64,000 nucleotides of DNA from Anticarsia gemmatalis (GCF_050436995.1 NC_134769.1:496001-560000); one strand, 5' to 3'; counted from the stretch's first letter, positions 22,249 through 35,726 are shown. Notes: generated by a model not told the origin, from the letters alone. Made by a program: numbers and translations.

Positions 22249-22779
22249 ATGTCCACAAACAGAAAAAAAGCAACTGCAAGTAAAAAACCTCAGCATTCGA
22301 AAGCCGCGGACATTAAAACCAATACCGTTACGTATTTCCCTAGAGAACAGAGAGTCTTTGAATTAAAAACTTCGATAATAATGGCCACCTTACCGCTGTT
22401 CTTTTTCATTAAGATCTTTTTATTGCTTTCGAAAATCCGTGATTTTACAGATATGAGGGTAATATGGGGTTTTTAAGGATTTTCTGTTTTTATTATTTTT
22501 AACATCGCGCGTTTAATACTCGAAAGTACGGGCAGAAGTGTGTTGTACAATACAGTCACAATTTTTGTTAAATTTTTACCCATATTTGGATATAATAGTG
22601 GACGAACTTTAAATAATTTTGTAAGTAAAATGTTCTCTTGCCTAAAGTACCAACCGAATCATGGTACAGTTTATTATTTAAAATGTTACATTGGTTATGA
22701 ACATAAGAAGAAGCTTTTGTGGCTAAAAGTTTTAAAATACAGTTTTTGCGAGTATCCTGTAATTTGGAAACGTAGTTGA
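22249..22779 (+). other. Reading frame broken by one stop; doubtful
   Basis: From ATG 22249 (context AAAAATG) one frame stays open for 177 codons except for a single TAA at 22474-22476. The first part is Lys/Ser/Thr-rich, then PREQRVFELKTS and a hydrophobic segment around residues 44-58 that could span a membrane. After the stop the same frame runs from GFSVF to WKRS and TGA at 22777-22779. I recognise no family. It could be a first exon (a GTAATA donor-like site follows residue 69), a decayed retrocopy, or chance: by a rough estimate from base composition, a run of this kind is not rare in 64 kb of such DNA. Confidence 0.15.
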
Positions 22780-23128
22780 CAATATTTTTTATTGAAGTTT
22801 GTAAACTGTATTACAATCAATTTTTTACATTACTTATATTAAAGTTGTAATTGAGAGAATATTTATCTGTCATTTTCTGGCTGACTTTCAGAACATGTCA
22901 TATCTTCTTTGCTTTCGATTACACAATATGTAATTCTAATGATATATTGTATTTCTCAAATGTAAAAATGTTGTAGGTAGTTTTGGTCCATATAAAAATA
23001 CCTATTTGTTTAATTTTTTGTACCGATTTTTATATAATTATCCTATTGTCTTAAACCTACGATAAATTTAAAGTACACATACAAAACAAAGGTCCTCACA
23101 CACTGTATCAGCTTGTGATGAACAATAG

Positions 23129-23163
23129 TGACGTGTGATGAGTTGTGACGTGTCGTGACGTCA
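23129..23163. promoter_or_regulatory. CRE/TGACG cluster
   Basis: TGACG at 23129, 23146 and 23156, with another at 23206. The third is part of a full TGACGTCA palindrome (23156-23163), the consensus for CREB/ATF dimers. Local GC content is well above background. No downstream gene can be named. Confidence 0.35.
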
Positions 23164-23270
23164 CCGACACGCGCCGCACGCATCCCCAGCGACTAATGGA
23201 CTGTGTGACGGGACTCGCGGGCCACGAAACTAGCGGGAATCAAGAAATACGCTCTTAGAATTAATTTGTA

Positions 23271-23499
23271 CTAGAAGCCGCCCGCGACTTGCGCGTGGAA
23301 ATCATTTCCATGTAAAACCCGATCCCTTAGGAGCCCCGGGACAAAAAGTAGCCTATGTGTAATTCTGAGTCTTCAGCTATCTACGCACCGAATTGGTTCA
23401 GTAGTATTTGCGTAAAAGAGTAACAAATATCCATACACATACATACATACAAACATACATACATTCTCACAAACTTTCGCATTTATAATATTAGAAGGA
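23271..23499 (-). mobile_element. Helitron-like element, second subfamily
   Basis: CTAG at 23271 after A; TC end at 23498-23499 before T. The hairpin region reads GCCGCCCGCGACTTGCGCG, and the interior has AAAAAGTAGCCTATGTGT and an (ACAT)n run. Its 5' end (ATTATAAATGCG on the sense strand) resembles the 8604 subfamily. Confidence 0.65.
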
Positions 23500-26400
23500 T
23501 CTATAGTTTTTGAACTAAAGTAGTAACAGGCAAGTTATGAAGTCAGAGACCTCTTGGTCAACATTTGTAGTATATTTACGTATCTTCTTTTGTAAGTCTA
23601 ACCAAATTACATTTACGATTTACTCAAATACTTTCTTAATACATAAATAACATTACAATTCCATTGCAATTTCCTTATATTCACATTTGGCGAGATAATT
23701 CCATTTAAAACACAAAAAAAATATAAAAAATTAGCATTATGAAATCATTTAAAAGATAATGAATTAGAATGACTTGCAGACCTGACTTGTTAAACCATAC
23801 ATATTAATTATTGCTGTATAAGCATATCATGTGTACCTTAAACAGACAGAAGACAAGCAATTACACAAAATCACATCGCTCACCACGTTATGTTATAATC
23901 AAACGAATTCGCTACAAACGCTTGATTGCCGTCCAATTAACGCTCAGCAAGGCTTAATTAATTAAACCAATCAACGCGGATGAAGTTGATTCGTGCTATT
24001 TGATATTGGGAAGTAATCGGAGGTATGATTGTTAATAGTAGTGTGCAATTCCAATGAAAGATTTCGATTTCTGAGTAAGCAAGGATTTCAGCCTCCGGGT
24101 AATGCTGATAAGTAGATATAGTTGGGAAGGAACTCTAAAGTAGTAATTTAAACTAGATTTGTCTGTCTTAAAACTATAATTTTCCTTAATTTGTTAAGAC
24201 TTTGAAACTTCTTTGGGTCTGATATTTAAAGAAAGTACCTATTTTGTATAGATCTTGGGTAAGTACTGGTTAAATTTTTGTGGTTTATGGAACATGCAAG
24301 TGACGGTTATGAAAGGCTTATCACTAAAAACTTAATTTATTTTCCCTGCAATCCCTTTGTTTAAATGGCGACTCCAAACCACGTAATGTTTTGCACTTAT
24401 GTAATTGAAATTGTGACGGTCTAAAAGATCCGTTCAAAATTTCACTTTAGTACTTTACCATTTTCATCATATCCGCTACCGCTTATAACTTAGCCACAGT
24501 TTCATGGCTACACATATAAAGTTATTAATCGTAGTGAGTGATTATTTTTTGAACGCACACTGTCCGCTGTCGGTACAGTCGGCGGCAGGTGACTGTTGCC
24601 ATCATTCACACCCTCGACCCTTTACAATGGTCTTTGTTTTGATTTGATTAAGTTTTTCAAAAAGAAAAGCTTGAAAATCATATTTTTATGACAAAAATGT
24701 TTGGTGGGATATTACTAAATTTCTAATACACTCAAGTACTAATACCATGTAGTAGTTTCCCTCAATAGTTATACATGTTTTCTCACCCCGTGAAAACTTA
24801 AATAAAATAAATAAAGTATTCTCTTTTTTAATTATTATTCCCTCTCTGAAAAATATGTGATCAAAAACATATACTAAATAACCATTTCATTTACAAATTC
24901 AGTTGTACATTTTCGGCTGCACAATTCTAAAAATCTCATCTACAAAGTCATCACCCTACAAGTTTGAGAATGGGTTCATATCCGTGACATCATAAACATA
25001 TTGTTTGACCTGGCGACATCTTAATATCATAAGAAACATATCACTTATCATTAATATCTTATTGCCAATCACTTAACTAAACAAAGAAACACTAAGTAAT
25101 TATTCCAACAAACTAACAAAAAAACTGTATAAATCAACCACAAACAAGGTTTCCCCCACTTTCAACCCCAAGCGACTAGTATTAAACCCCAGTCCGATAA
25201 AACTCACGATGTCTTCAGCAAATTTGCGCAGTCTGCAACTCGCTCGGTGGATTAAAAACTAATTTCTTTGTGTACTTTGTTATTATCTTTTGCATGCTTA
25301 AGTGGTTGGGTTTATTAATATTTGTTTAAGCGTATGAGATGTTTACTGAAAAAATATTTTCGAAGTAAATTTTAAGAGTTAATGCTGATGTATGTGGTTG
25401 AAAACAGTAAATATTGTCATTATAAAACCTAGTCCCTCTCGCCGCGTTTGGCTGTTTGCGATACATTCAAAATCTATTGGCTGTACTTATTTTGCATGCA
25501 ATTTTTTTTCGGACGGTAAACTTCAATAAATTCTAAAGTGCAGTTGTTTTTTCGATGAGAATACAAGTGCAAATAATAAAATGTTGGGATCCATTAATTG
25601 GTAAAATAGATCTTCATAACATGTACTCCCTTTAAAATATCAGAAGACGTAATATTTTTGATGGGTTCCAATCGTTAATCAAAAGGTGCCAATTTATCCC
25701 ACTCGACTAAAGATTACGACTATTAAAATAAAATAGACTACAATAAGAACTGGCAGTAAAATAACATCTGTAATACATTCAAACAATTAAGGGGATTCCC
25801 CGACAAGAGACCATTAACATACCCTAATATTTACATTCAACTGAATATGACATTTCACGTTCCAAATTTGAATTTGCGTAACAAAACGCCAACGGCCAAA
25901 TCACATCCGCCATTACAAAGTCGTTCTAAATTCGAACACGACGACCGTTAGACATTCACGATTAGGGTTGTCAGCGTTGTCTTACAGTACTTATGTTTCT
26001 CGTGGTCAGTAGAGAAATTTGTTGACTTACATTGTCAATTTTTGTGACATTTTAACAGTGAAATAGTTATAAGAGGGTTGCAATACAGCTTTTGCTTTCT
26101 ATGTCTTCGTCTTTTTTTTTATGTCTGGAGTTTGATTTTTTTGTTTATTGCAGATTGTATTTTTGTGATCGTTATTTGTATATTTTCAGGTGCTCTGCGA
26201 CACAATTAATATTACGGTTTGAAACTAGTATGTATAGAAAGTTCAAAGATAAATATTTTATTATTTGTTTACCTATCTGTCACTTACTTAAGTAATTGCT
26301 CTTTCTTCGAAAAGGCCGATCAAAAGTTTATTTTTTAAATTGTCCTAGTTCAGTACGTGAATACCTAGTGAAGACTAACCACCTGCCACCCCTTACAATG

Positions 26401-26907
26401 TCTAATTGCTCCCGCAAAAAGACTAGGTTCCAAGACAGTTTCCAGTGAATTAATTAGAACACCCCCTAAGGAATAGGGGGGTTTCAATCAACACCGCTTT
26501 CAAATTGGAAATTTGCAGAATTGATGAGTTCAGAATTCATTAACGTGTTGTGTGAAAGATAATTCTATTGAATATCATTTAAAAGCGGGTGAATTGCCGG
26601 TGAATGTGAGGTGAAGCAACTTTTGCTAGGTTTGGAAAATGATGGATGGTCCCATTATTTTTGTTTTGTAATTAATATGAACTTTTAAAGGATGTCCTTT
26701 GCGTAGTAAATGATCAACTTGATATCAAGCTATAACTTCAATTGAACAATTCATTGTCAATATCATTGACACAACGGAGATGTCGAGTTCAGGCTAAGTG
26801 ACATGCCATACCCAAAGAAATAACCTAACGGATACGAGTAACTCAGTTTACTCTTTTGTAGACTGGAGATTTGGTTCCTAAAAATTTGAACTACAAGTAC
26901 TAACTAA
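23500..26907. other. Intergenic DNA, nothing recognised
   Basis: AT-rich unique sequence. 24545-24620 and 25140-25260 are a little richer in GC but show no exon. The frame at 26092-26295 does not start with ATG and is of chance length. Confidence 0.45.
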
Positions 26908-26990
26908 CTAGCTGATGCATCCCCAATTTCACCCACTTGGGGGTTGATTTCCTAAAAAGCTACCTATGTTTGATACCATTTTTGCCTTGT
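26908..26990 (-). mobile_element. Truncated Helitron-like end
   Basis: CTAGCTGA at 26908 then a CCCCAATTTCACCCACTTGGGGG patch comparable to the CCCCAGTTTCAACCC patch of the 45204 copy. The other end is lost. Confidence 0.4.
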
Positions 26991-28904
26991 TTCTTCATAC
27001 TAAAAATCGTTACAACGGGTAAGTACAATACGATACAGGACCCTAAAAGCACCTTTTGTATTCAGTTTAGCACAAAAAAACTTTATTAAACAATATATTT
27101 AAACAAAAGTTTCAAATAATATTCTCCATTACACTTGCAGCATGAAAATATGAGATAATAATCATCCTCGTAATCTGTTGAGTACGTATTCAGGCTTCGT
27201 ATTGAATGCACCCGGTAAAAGCCCCGTCTCTATAGCGTCGAGTGGCAAGTTACTCCACTTGCGGGTAGAGCCACTTTCAATGGTTCTGTGTGATTTATTG
27301 GTGGGGTAGTTTTAAATAAAATTATTAGAGCGGGGTTTAATTTTTGGTTGTATGAAAATTTGGTCTGAGAATGTATTTTGGGAGATTATTTTTTTTGCTG
27401 TATAATTATTTTGTAGTTAGCTTAAATATGGATAAATTATATGATTTAAAATGTTAGGTTAGTGGTTGTAAAGTTTTTATTTGATTATTCAGTTTTGAAA
27501 TTGTTTTTTATTTATATTGTTCACTAAAAAGGGAAAATAAATTGGTTAATTTTGTAATTTTTGTGAAATATGGCTCTCTCTTGGAATGACCTTGGATTAT
27601 AGCTATAGTTATGAATTTAGGATCTATCCCACTAGTCCCATTGGATTTTTCCGTTTTATCTGTACATACATATATCAGTAAACTACAATAATAGAAAATA
27701 CAATAATAATTAACATTCTTCATTTTCTAAACAACTTTCAGACCGTAAGACCTCATGATTAGTTTCACTAAAAAGTTACCAATAACAAAATCTCCTTGAT
27801 AGATCGTCATCGAAATTTTAAAAGTAAGCTCGTTTAACTGACGGATGCTATAAACAAATTGCTTTCGCGAAAATATGTTGAGCGGACTCGTAACGAGTTT
27901 CCTTTGATATATGAGGTTTCTGATAAATTGTGATAAATACTGCAATCAGAGAGTTTCGCAACTTGTTAAGTGTTCAACTTTGTCTCACAAATTTTGTATA
28001 AGTGTTTTAATATTGCAAGGTTACGGTCGTATTTTGATTGATGGGGTGTACGTGTGAGCGCGTGTTTTTGCATAAGTGCCTCTTTTGGGTGAAAAAGTGT
28101 GTGTTAAAGGGAATAATGTTTGAAGGTTTAATGTATTATCTTCTTAAGCATTGTTTATATACGATAAAGGTTGTTAATATTGCTTTACATATGAATTACA
28201 AATTTTCTTCTTGGATGGATATCAGGTTTTGAAAGGGTTCATAATTGGCATTTAAATTTGCCCGGCGTGGTTATCTACATACAAACCACAATTTTAAAGT
28301 AAGGTCTATTAACAGTTGACAACGCTGCAACCGATCTTGTTTTTCAAATGGGTGAGAGTGGACAGAAGTTTCTTGCCAGTTCTTCTCACTGGCCCGCCGA
28401 ACTAGCGATAAATTCACCTACAGTATTTGACCATCACAAGAGTTTGTACTTGCCTAGATTAATCAATAAAATCATTTGATTGTCAATTAAGTTTCTATAC
28501 CTAGTTTTTCATATCAACCAAATAATAATGATGTTTGTAACACACGAGGTCATTGTCCTCACAAAGACCAGTGAAACATTCTTATCCCACGAATATTTTC
28601 CATCACTGGACCCCTTCAAAACATACCCCATCTCTTTCCCTCTCGTGGTCATTCCCGTCACATACATCTCAATACCCCGGTGCCCAGCTGCAACCAATCG
28701 TCTTTACATCATAATATTATGTAGGAACATTGCACACTCCTTTCCTGAAAGATATAGGAAGATGTTATACAATTTTCTTCTTCTATCAAGCCAGCTACCG
28801 AATATATATTGAGAGTTCTTTAAGTAAAATCAAATTGCATTCCTGGATACTAAATTGTGTTTGGGAAATTATAAAATGGAAAGGTGACCGATAGGCATTG
28901 TAAT
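26991..28904. other. Intergenic DNA
   Basis: No gene or repeat recognised. A short inverted repeat GCAAGT/ACTTGC sits near 27250-27270. Frames at 27508-28812 are of chance length. Confidence 0.45.
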
Positions 28905-29080
28905 GCTACCAATGTTATAAATGCAAAAGTTTTATCCAATGTATGTTTGTTTATGTTTCACGAAAAACTACTGAATAGTTTTCAATGTGATTAAGCAAAA
29001 AGACAGCTGAAGGCACGGAGTCGGAGATAATATTTTCCATGCGATGAAACGACAACGCGTATGGATCCGCGGGTCATCTA
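28905..29080 (+). mobile_element. Degraded Helitron-like copy
   Basis: TTATAAATGCAAAAG near the start and GATCCGCGGGTCATCTA at the end look like worn forms of the family termini. It directly precedes the next element. Confidence 0.4.
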
Positions 29081-29081
29081 T

Positions 29082-29278
29082 TCCTACTAATATTATAAAC
29101 GGGAAACTTTGTAAGAATTGATGTACATACATATGTACGTTTGTTATTCTTTCAAGCAAAAACTACTTATCGGATTTTCACGATATTTGGTTGACATATA
29201 GTGTATAACCTAGACTAACACAGGACTTTTTATCTCGGGAAATCTTTTCACAAGGACAAAATCGCTGGCTGAAGCTAA
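29082..29278 (+). mobile_element. Helitron-like element, second subfamily
   Basis: Begins TCCTACTAATATTATAAA, as the sense strand of 37900 does, and ends CTAA before T. The hairpin is decayed (AAATCGCTGGCTGAAG). Confidence 0.5.
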
Positions 29279-31669
29279 TATTATTATATTCCATTATCTA
29301 CAAGACTGAGAAACCATAAAACTGAATAGAATTTAAAATCTCTGTTCAAGACCAGCAGTCGCAAGTAATTACTTAATACAATAACACATAAAGTAATATA
29401 ATACAGTAGTATAAGTATCCAACTGCATACATATTTATCACGCGACTCTGTCTGGCTTCACGCCAATTGTGAGGGTCGGTAGAGTTCATAAATTACGCCC
29501 TTTTTTGCTGAAAATATCAGATTATACGGCATTGAAAAGGAATGCCTCTTTTCGTATATTGTTTTATTTCATTTAATTTTAGGAAATAAATAAGACCAAA
29601 AATTATTCTCTTGGTAGAAATATTTTTATTATAAATAATTTAGTTTAATGAAACTTCTATTAACTCAACAAACATAACAGGCAATGCATTTATATCTGAA
29701 AAAAAAGAGTGAAAATAAAAAATTTCACCTGTGACCGAATTAGCCACATTATCGCATTAACAGCAGTGATCCAATCACCTCAGCAACCACATCGCAGCCC
29801 AAAAACCAATATTTCCTACCATTTTATTATTGAACAATTTTAAAATTCACAAACGTGCCAAATATTTCAATAGGAACAGTTGCAAGCAAACTCAGTGCAA
29901 GTCACATGTACAGAATATCTTAATTTCGGGCATCTTGGTAGACGTTTCATCTCGCCACTCCAATCCGGTGTGAAGATATTGGGACATTGCCAGTTCGAAG
30001 ACCACCCCTGAGGGGGGATGGGAACCCCTACTAAGGTACTAAAAACACCAAGTGAGTTCGAGATGAGAGTTGAGTGAGTGCGTTGAGAAAGTCGCTAGCA
30101 GTTGCATTCATCGATAAATGTTCAGTGAGGTGATAAACTTATGTTTTGATTAAGTGTGTAGTAGATTAGTGTATTTTTTAATACTGCAGTATGAATCCTT
30201 ACTATAGATTAATATTTTGGCACTTAATTAACTCTCTACTAACTACTCTAACTCTCTACTAACTCCCGCACCAAAATGAAAACATGGTGACCAAGAAAGA
30301 ATCAAATTGAGGGGAGCCAAAAAAGCCAATTACTTAAATCTAATGACGAGTACGTATGTCAATAACTAGTGCTTTTATAATGACACCAACGCATCGTTTG
30401 AAGAATACAGGCTTGCATTTTCTGATGGCCAATCTTTTTGTTATTTATTAGTAACTCGAAACCGAAATGGAAAATTTCTCACTCGTTTCTCGCTCATTTC
30501 TTCACTGCACTCTTAGTAGTGGTAAGATTTGATATCAGATGATGCAGCGGGTGAAGGGGGACGACTATTTGTCTAATCCCACGTCGCGGTCATACGAATA
30601 TTTACTACTATACGAAAAATCTTCATGTACATACATACATACATGATATCACGACTGTTATACACGAAAGTGTAGGGCGCAACTTAACTCACTCATACAT
30701 GAAACAGATAATAACCATGCAATACCATATACATACGTTTTATAGTGAAAAGTACCCACGTTTTGCAATCAACAATGTTGGTCCTATGTAATAGGGGGCA
30801 AGCCAATCCACCGGGCACGCTAGCGAAACTTCGGGCTACTATTGAGAAACATTCTAATACAAATTAGAAAAAATAAACTAGCACTTTGCCAGAGCCAAGA
30901 ACCGATTGATATTTTGAGCTAATAAATATTTTAAATGGTTTAATTGTAACCTGGGACTTGAATTCATTAGTCGAATACACTACCCACCATGCTACAGTGG
31001 CAGGTAAAAATTTTCACGTCCGGCAAATTTTATTAACATGACATGTGTTTAATATGAAATTGAGTTTTTACAGCGTTGTTTTTGCTATAAATACAGCACC
31101 TTTATAGCGAAGATAAAATTGATAGTGCTATACTATAATCATAATAATATATTTTATCACGTCACGCCTGCTTTATGCGAAGGTGTTTTCTAACGGTAGT
31201 TGACTTCTAAACAAATATTGAAAGTCAAAAACACATTTTAATATTCAAATACAACATAGTGACGTCATAGTTGCGTTTTTTTTTAAATTAGTGCTTAGTT
31301 ACGTGTTTTAATCTATAATAATAAGAATATATTTAAATGTACAAAATATATAAAATATAAATATAATAAAAATTTAATAATATGTTATTTCAAATTAAAC
31401 AATACCTACTATTTTACATGATAGAAATCATGGTAATTACCAATTAAACAAAAAAAAACATAAAAATATATATTTTAATATAATACTTGCAAAAATCTGT
31501 CTAACAGTTACGCTTTGACAGCTAAACTACTGAATCAATTTTGATGTAAATCGACGGAAAAACACCAAGTTAAAGATACGAAAACGAATTAAGGCTTTAT
31601 TTTTTTTCAAACCGCCCCTAGAAGGGCTGAAATAATGAAAAGTTGAACATAAGCAGAACGACGTCAGCT
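29279..31669. other. Intergenic DNA
   Basis: 29985-30030 holds an ACCCCTGAGGGGGGA patch like that of Helitron relics. 30940-31010 might contain a worn minus-strand tRNA-like head. 31500-31640 resembles the interior of the 2318 element. No exon seen. Confidence 0.4.
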
Positions 31670-31854
31670 TAAATAAATAAATAAATATCATTGGACAACT
31701 CACACACCGTCATCTGATTCCAAACTAAGCAGAGCTTGTACTATGTAACCAAATAACTGATAAACATACTTATATACTTCTAAATACATACTTATATAGA
31801 TACATTAACATCCAGGCTCAGAACAAATACTTGTGCTCATCACACATAGATTTG
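31670..31854 (-). mobile_element. tRNA-SINE (third type), 5' truncated
   Basis: Same body as 36499-36774: GGACAACTCACACACCGTCA, AACTAAGCAGAGCTTGTAC, then ACATCCAGGCTCAGAACAAA. It stops where the tRNA-like head should begin. (AAAT)n lies at the tail end. Confidence 0.75.
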
Positions 31855-32095
31855 CTTGTAAAATAACAAAACATATTGCGTTCTTTACAACCATGTTTTT
31901 GTTGTTTTAAACACATGGTTTACGATTTTGTTTTGTCTGTTTAAGCGACACCTTTGTTTTTACGAGTATATGAGCTACTTGAAATAGTGTGCTTAATCTT
32001 GTATCAAATCTGTTTTCATTGTGATGTTTGTGACATATTTTTGATGGTATTTTTAGGGTGGAAATTATGTGTTGCTTACCTGTGAGCTTTGTTTA

Positions 32096-32315
32096 GGCTC
32101 ACCGGTCGGTAAACGATATGTGGGTTAAGTAACCCTTGGCGCGGTCACTCCATAGATGGGTGACCGCATAGTGGTATTTCAACTGGGCGACTCCGTGCTT
32201 CGGAGGGCACGTTAAAAGTCGGTCCCGGTTGCTATCTACTACGGTAACAGTCGTTAAGCCATGTCAAAGGCCTTCGGGTGGCTTGAACAACTTTGACACT
32301 AGGTTGACCACTAAC
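32096..32315 (+). mobile_element. 5S-rRNA-like SINE, copy D (best preserved)
   Basis: Sense copy with GGTTAAGTAACCCTTGGCG, CGGTCACTCCATAGATGGG and TGACCGC in 5S order, then GTGCTTCGGAGGGCACG and the shared tail to TTTGACACTAGGTTGACC. The first leader bases are missing. Best copy for comparison with 5S rRNA. Confidence 0.8.
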
Positions 32316-32649
32316 ACGACAAGAAAAAGACTTCCAAATTTTCAATCTAAAATCTCTTTCAATGATCGCTGTATGCTTTAATACACGAACTCCGTGTTAT
32401 CACAGACACGCCATCCTTCTAAAACCTTCGTTAAAAGTACACTGCCAAACGAATAAAAATACTTGCGCAATTCAGAATAAAAACACTGAAACAGCGTGTA
32501 TCCAAAAACATGTCATACAAGTAAAAAAACAAAACAACCCCTCATAAAACAATATACTTTACAAACCCCCAAATTATTTCACCCTTATAAAAATATTTTT
32601 TAGTGTATACAGAAAACAAAGTGAGCGTATTTCCTCATAGGATCGGCCC

Positions 32650-32671
32650 GGGGGGACAAGGGGGGATGGGG
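32650..32671 (+). other. G-rich motif
   Basis: Runs G6, G6 and G4 separated by 4 and 2 bases. Splitting one G6 run would give four tracts, so quadruplex formation is possible but weaker than at 33478 or 55483. Confidence 0.5.
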
Positions 32672-33477
32672 TTGTTTCGGAGGGTAGTTTGTACATAATT
32701 CATAAGGCTCTTGATTGGCTACTCTCCACTCGATATCTTAGTTTCGGCGGTATTGAAACTAGAAAAAAGGTTGGAAACTTTTTTCTTAGATAAAGGTTAC
32801 GCTACAAATTGTTTTACATTATTAAAAGTTTAGGAAAAGATTTTGTTGATGAATAAATTAGGGGTATGTTTAGGCATATTGTTGTTACTTTGGAAAAAAC
32901 TCTTGGTTATTTATACTGAAGAAAACTGATGAACATTTTATAGATTTCCAGTAACCGCAATCGTTTACGCACGTGTTAAGGTGGTCGATTTGCTATTTTA
33001 AATACGTAAAGACTATGAGTTCGACATCCAAGCGGTACAAAGTTGTGATTTTGGGTGATTCACATAGATTTGTTTCAAGATTGAGTGCTCACTTTAAATA
33101 TGTGATATGAGTAATAGTTTTTATTTCTAATGCTCAGTGGAGTACGTTATACGAGTATCTGAAGTTGTTGTTACAAGTTGTTTCGGGTCTGGTTGTACTT
33201 TGTATCAGTTGTATTACGTTTGTAACTTTAAAGCAGCTATTACATAACTATTTTCATACAAAAAATCACAAATGAAAATCTGATACTCTATATATATTTT
33301 GCTCGCAACTATACCGTAAAGTATCAAACCGAAGCCTTCACTCAAAGAGCAGAGACAAAAGAAAACACCATTTCACAATCTTCTTAAAGACCTAAGCACA
33401 ACTAAAAGGCACCTCAAAATAGATATTTCAGTGCTGGCGTTGTAAGCTTGTATTTAAGTCCGCGGCGACAGTAACGA

Positions 33478-33513
33478 GGGGGGGATGGCTTGGGACAGGG
33501 GGGGCGAGGGGGG
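33478..33513 (+). other. G-quadruplex motif
   Basis: Runs G7, G3, G7 and G6 with loops of 7, 3 and 3 bases. It meets the canonical pattern on the plus strand. Confidence 0.75.
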
Positions 33514-35700
33514 ACACATTGACAGCTGCAAGCAGGACGAGTGGAGCTGCATGCGAGAATAAATGGAGGTGGTTTTAAAAATGCATTTATTTTACACACG
33601 GTTGTAAAGTGCAATATTTTGAGTGTTTCTATAAATTTTTTGAGGATATAGTATATTGTTTTATTAGTATCTTTGCTGTACTTTCTAGCGAAATTATAAA
33701 TTATTTAGTTGTAATTTTTTAAAGTTTATCATTAGTCCAGAGAAATGTTTAGGGGAATGTATAAAAAGTCTTTGTTCATGGGGGCATATATTGATTAGAA
33801 CAGGATTATCCTTATTATGATAATGAATGCAAATCAATAAAATAAAAATGTCGATAGTTGAAACCTTAAAATCATTACCATCCTCAATCTCATCACCATC
33901 ATCCATCCCATTTCTCAAGTCACAAAATCACAAAAAAGTCATTTATTTCTCCAGTTTATATGAGCAAACACTCACTTCCCATCTCAACCAAGTACTCTAC
34001 AAGCAACATTTTTTTTATATAAGCCGTACGCCACATCCTTCCCTTCATTCCTCTCGCTCACACAACACTACGTCACGTGTTCCATATGAAGCAACGACGA
34101 CGCTCACCACCGGTTCATTGGTTCCTATGATTGGACGCGACTGCTCCGACATGCTTTGCTGCCCCTCACTGCACCATCCAGACATTTGGCAATGCAGCCT
34201 TAAAAGCTATTAGCGATAATAAATAAGATTTTCTTGAAAGCTGTTTTGGATGTTCTTTTTACAAGATAAGCTAGACTTTCAGGCTTTCGAACTCGTACTA
34301 TGGTTATTCGTCACCGATCATAATGAAGACGAAATTCTTAAGTTTGGTTCCCAAACCGAATAAAGTAGTACTCAAATGTTAAAGTCTTGCGATACAATAT
34401 AGATTTTTCTTAATGCAAGAACTGTCTTTTCAATTGACAAGAGAACTCCAAATGCCTACACCTTCAGTTAACTATTAGCGAGTGATTTATATTTAACAGT
34501 AATTATGAAGAACTAGCCGTCACGCGCATTTTCCGTTTGCGTTTCACTCTCACTATAGGGATGATTATCTCTAAACTACAAGCTCATCTACATGAATAAT
34601 TTCGTCAATGGGGACAGAGGTAGACTCGATAGAAACCTTATATGAATAACAAAATATTGGTTCCGAGTCGACAACATATATTCGCAAAATTCAGATTATG
34701 GAGAATTTCGTTAAATTCTTGAGTTCTTCAGTCGTTGAAGTTTGGCGAAAATGTTGTTTTATGGTATTTGCCGCGATTAATCTAGCCAAATTCACCGAGC
34801 GAAGCCGGATTTTCATCTAGAATATTGTATGATTTTGGACTAAATCAGATCAGAATTGTCATGAAAATTGTTTCAGCAGTTAATCCTGAAATCCTAACAG
34901 ACCGACAGACTTTTTCACATAAATTAGTAACATATATTTTCATAAAACATATACCAAACATACTTCAGGTATATTATCTTACTGAAACGAGTAGTTAACC
35001 TGCTAGCACTCTCTCGTGTGAACTGCCCACGTGGCAGTTGTTATACTTAGGTATTACTGACCTGCGGGCAAAGCCTTAGTGCTACGTAAGACGAGACTGT
35101 TTGACTAACGTGTGTTATATTGGTATTACATTATCTATGAAATTTGGGGAGAAATATTGCTTATTATTTGACTGAAATTGAATATACGAGTATTTTTATA
35201 AAAGCATTATATGCCCGCGATGTCCCGCATTAATTCGCGTGATAAGGTTTTTTGGGTCAAAAAGTGTTTATTCTTGTCTTCAAATATCCTGGAAAACAAA
35301 CCTTTGAATTTGCTATATTAATACGTACATTATAAAAATGGCTGTTTTACGACCGTAAAATATACCTACGTTTCGCACAAATAATTACTCGTCCGCCTGT
35401 TTCGTGTGACTGCTAAACTACAACCGATTTGTATTTAAATTCGCATGATAATAGTTGTAGTAGACAACTCATTTCTTAAATACATTTTTATTTAACTTTA
35501 ATTACAAGCATTATTAATTAATTAGAAGCGTGAATCAGTAGTCGAGTTCTAATATTCAGATTCTACTTGGAGAACAAAAATAAAATATTTAATTAATACC
35601 ACACATTGTCATACAAACACTTCCCATAACAGTTTTACGTAACGGCCAATAACGTAAAACACTCGTACTCTACATAAGAAAATGCGTCGAAAACTAAAAA

Positions 35701-35726
35701 CACACACACACACACACACACACAAA
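35701..35726. repeat. (CA)13 microsatellite
   Basis: Thirteen CA units, followed by a second CA-rich run at 35733-35745 and more CACA scraps to 35860. Confidence 0.95.

Noticed and set aside
28480..28812. 110-codon frame on the + strand
   Set aside because: No motif, and a minus-strand frame overlaps it; both are consistent with chance.
33827..34213. Longest open frame of the window, 128 codons on the + strand
   Set aside because: No domain or conserved motif, Ser/Thr/His-rich, and about the longest run expected by chance in this much AT-rich DNA.
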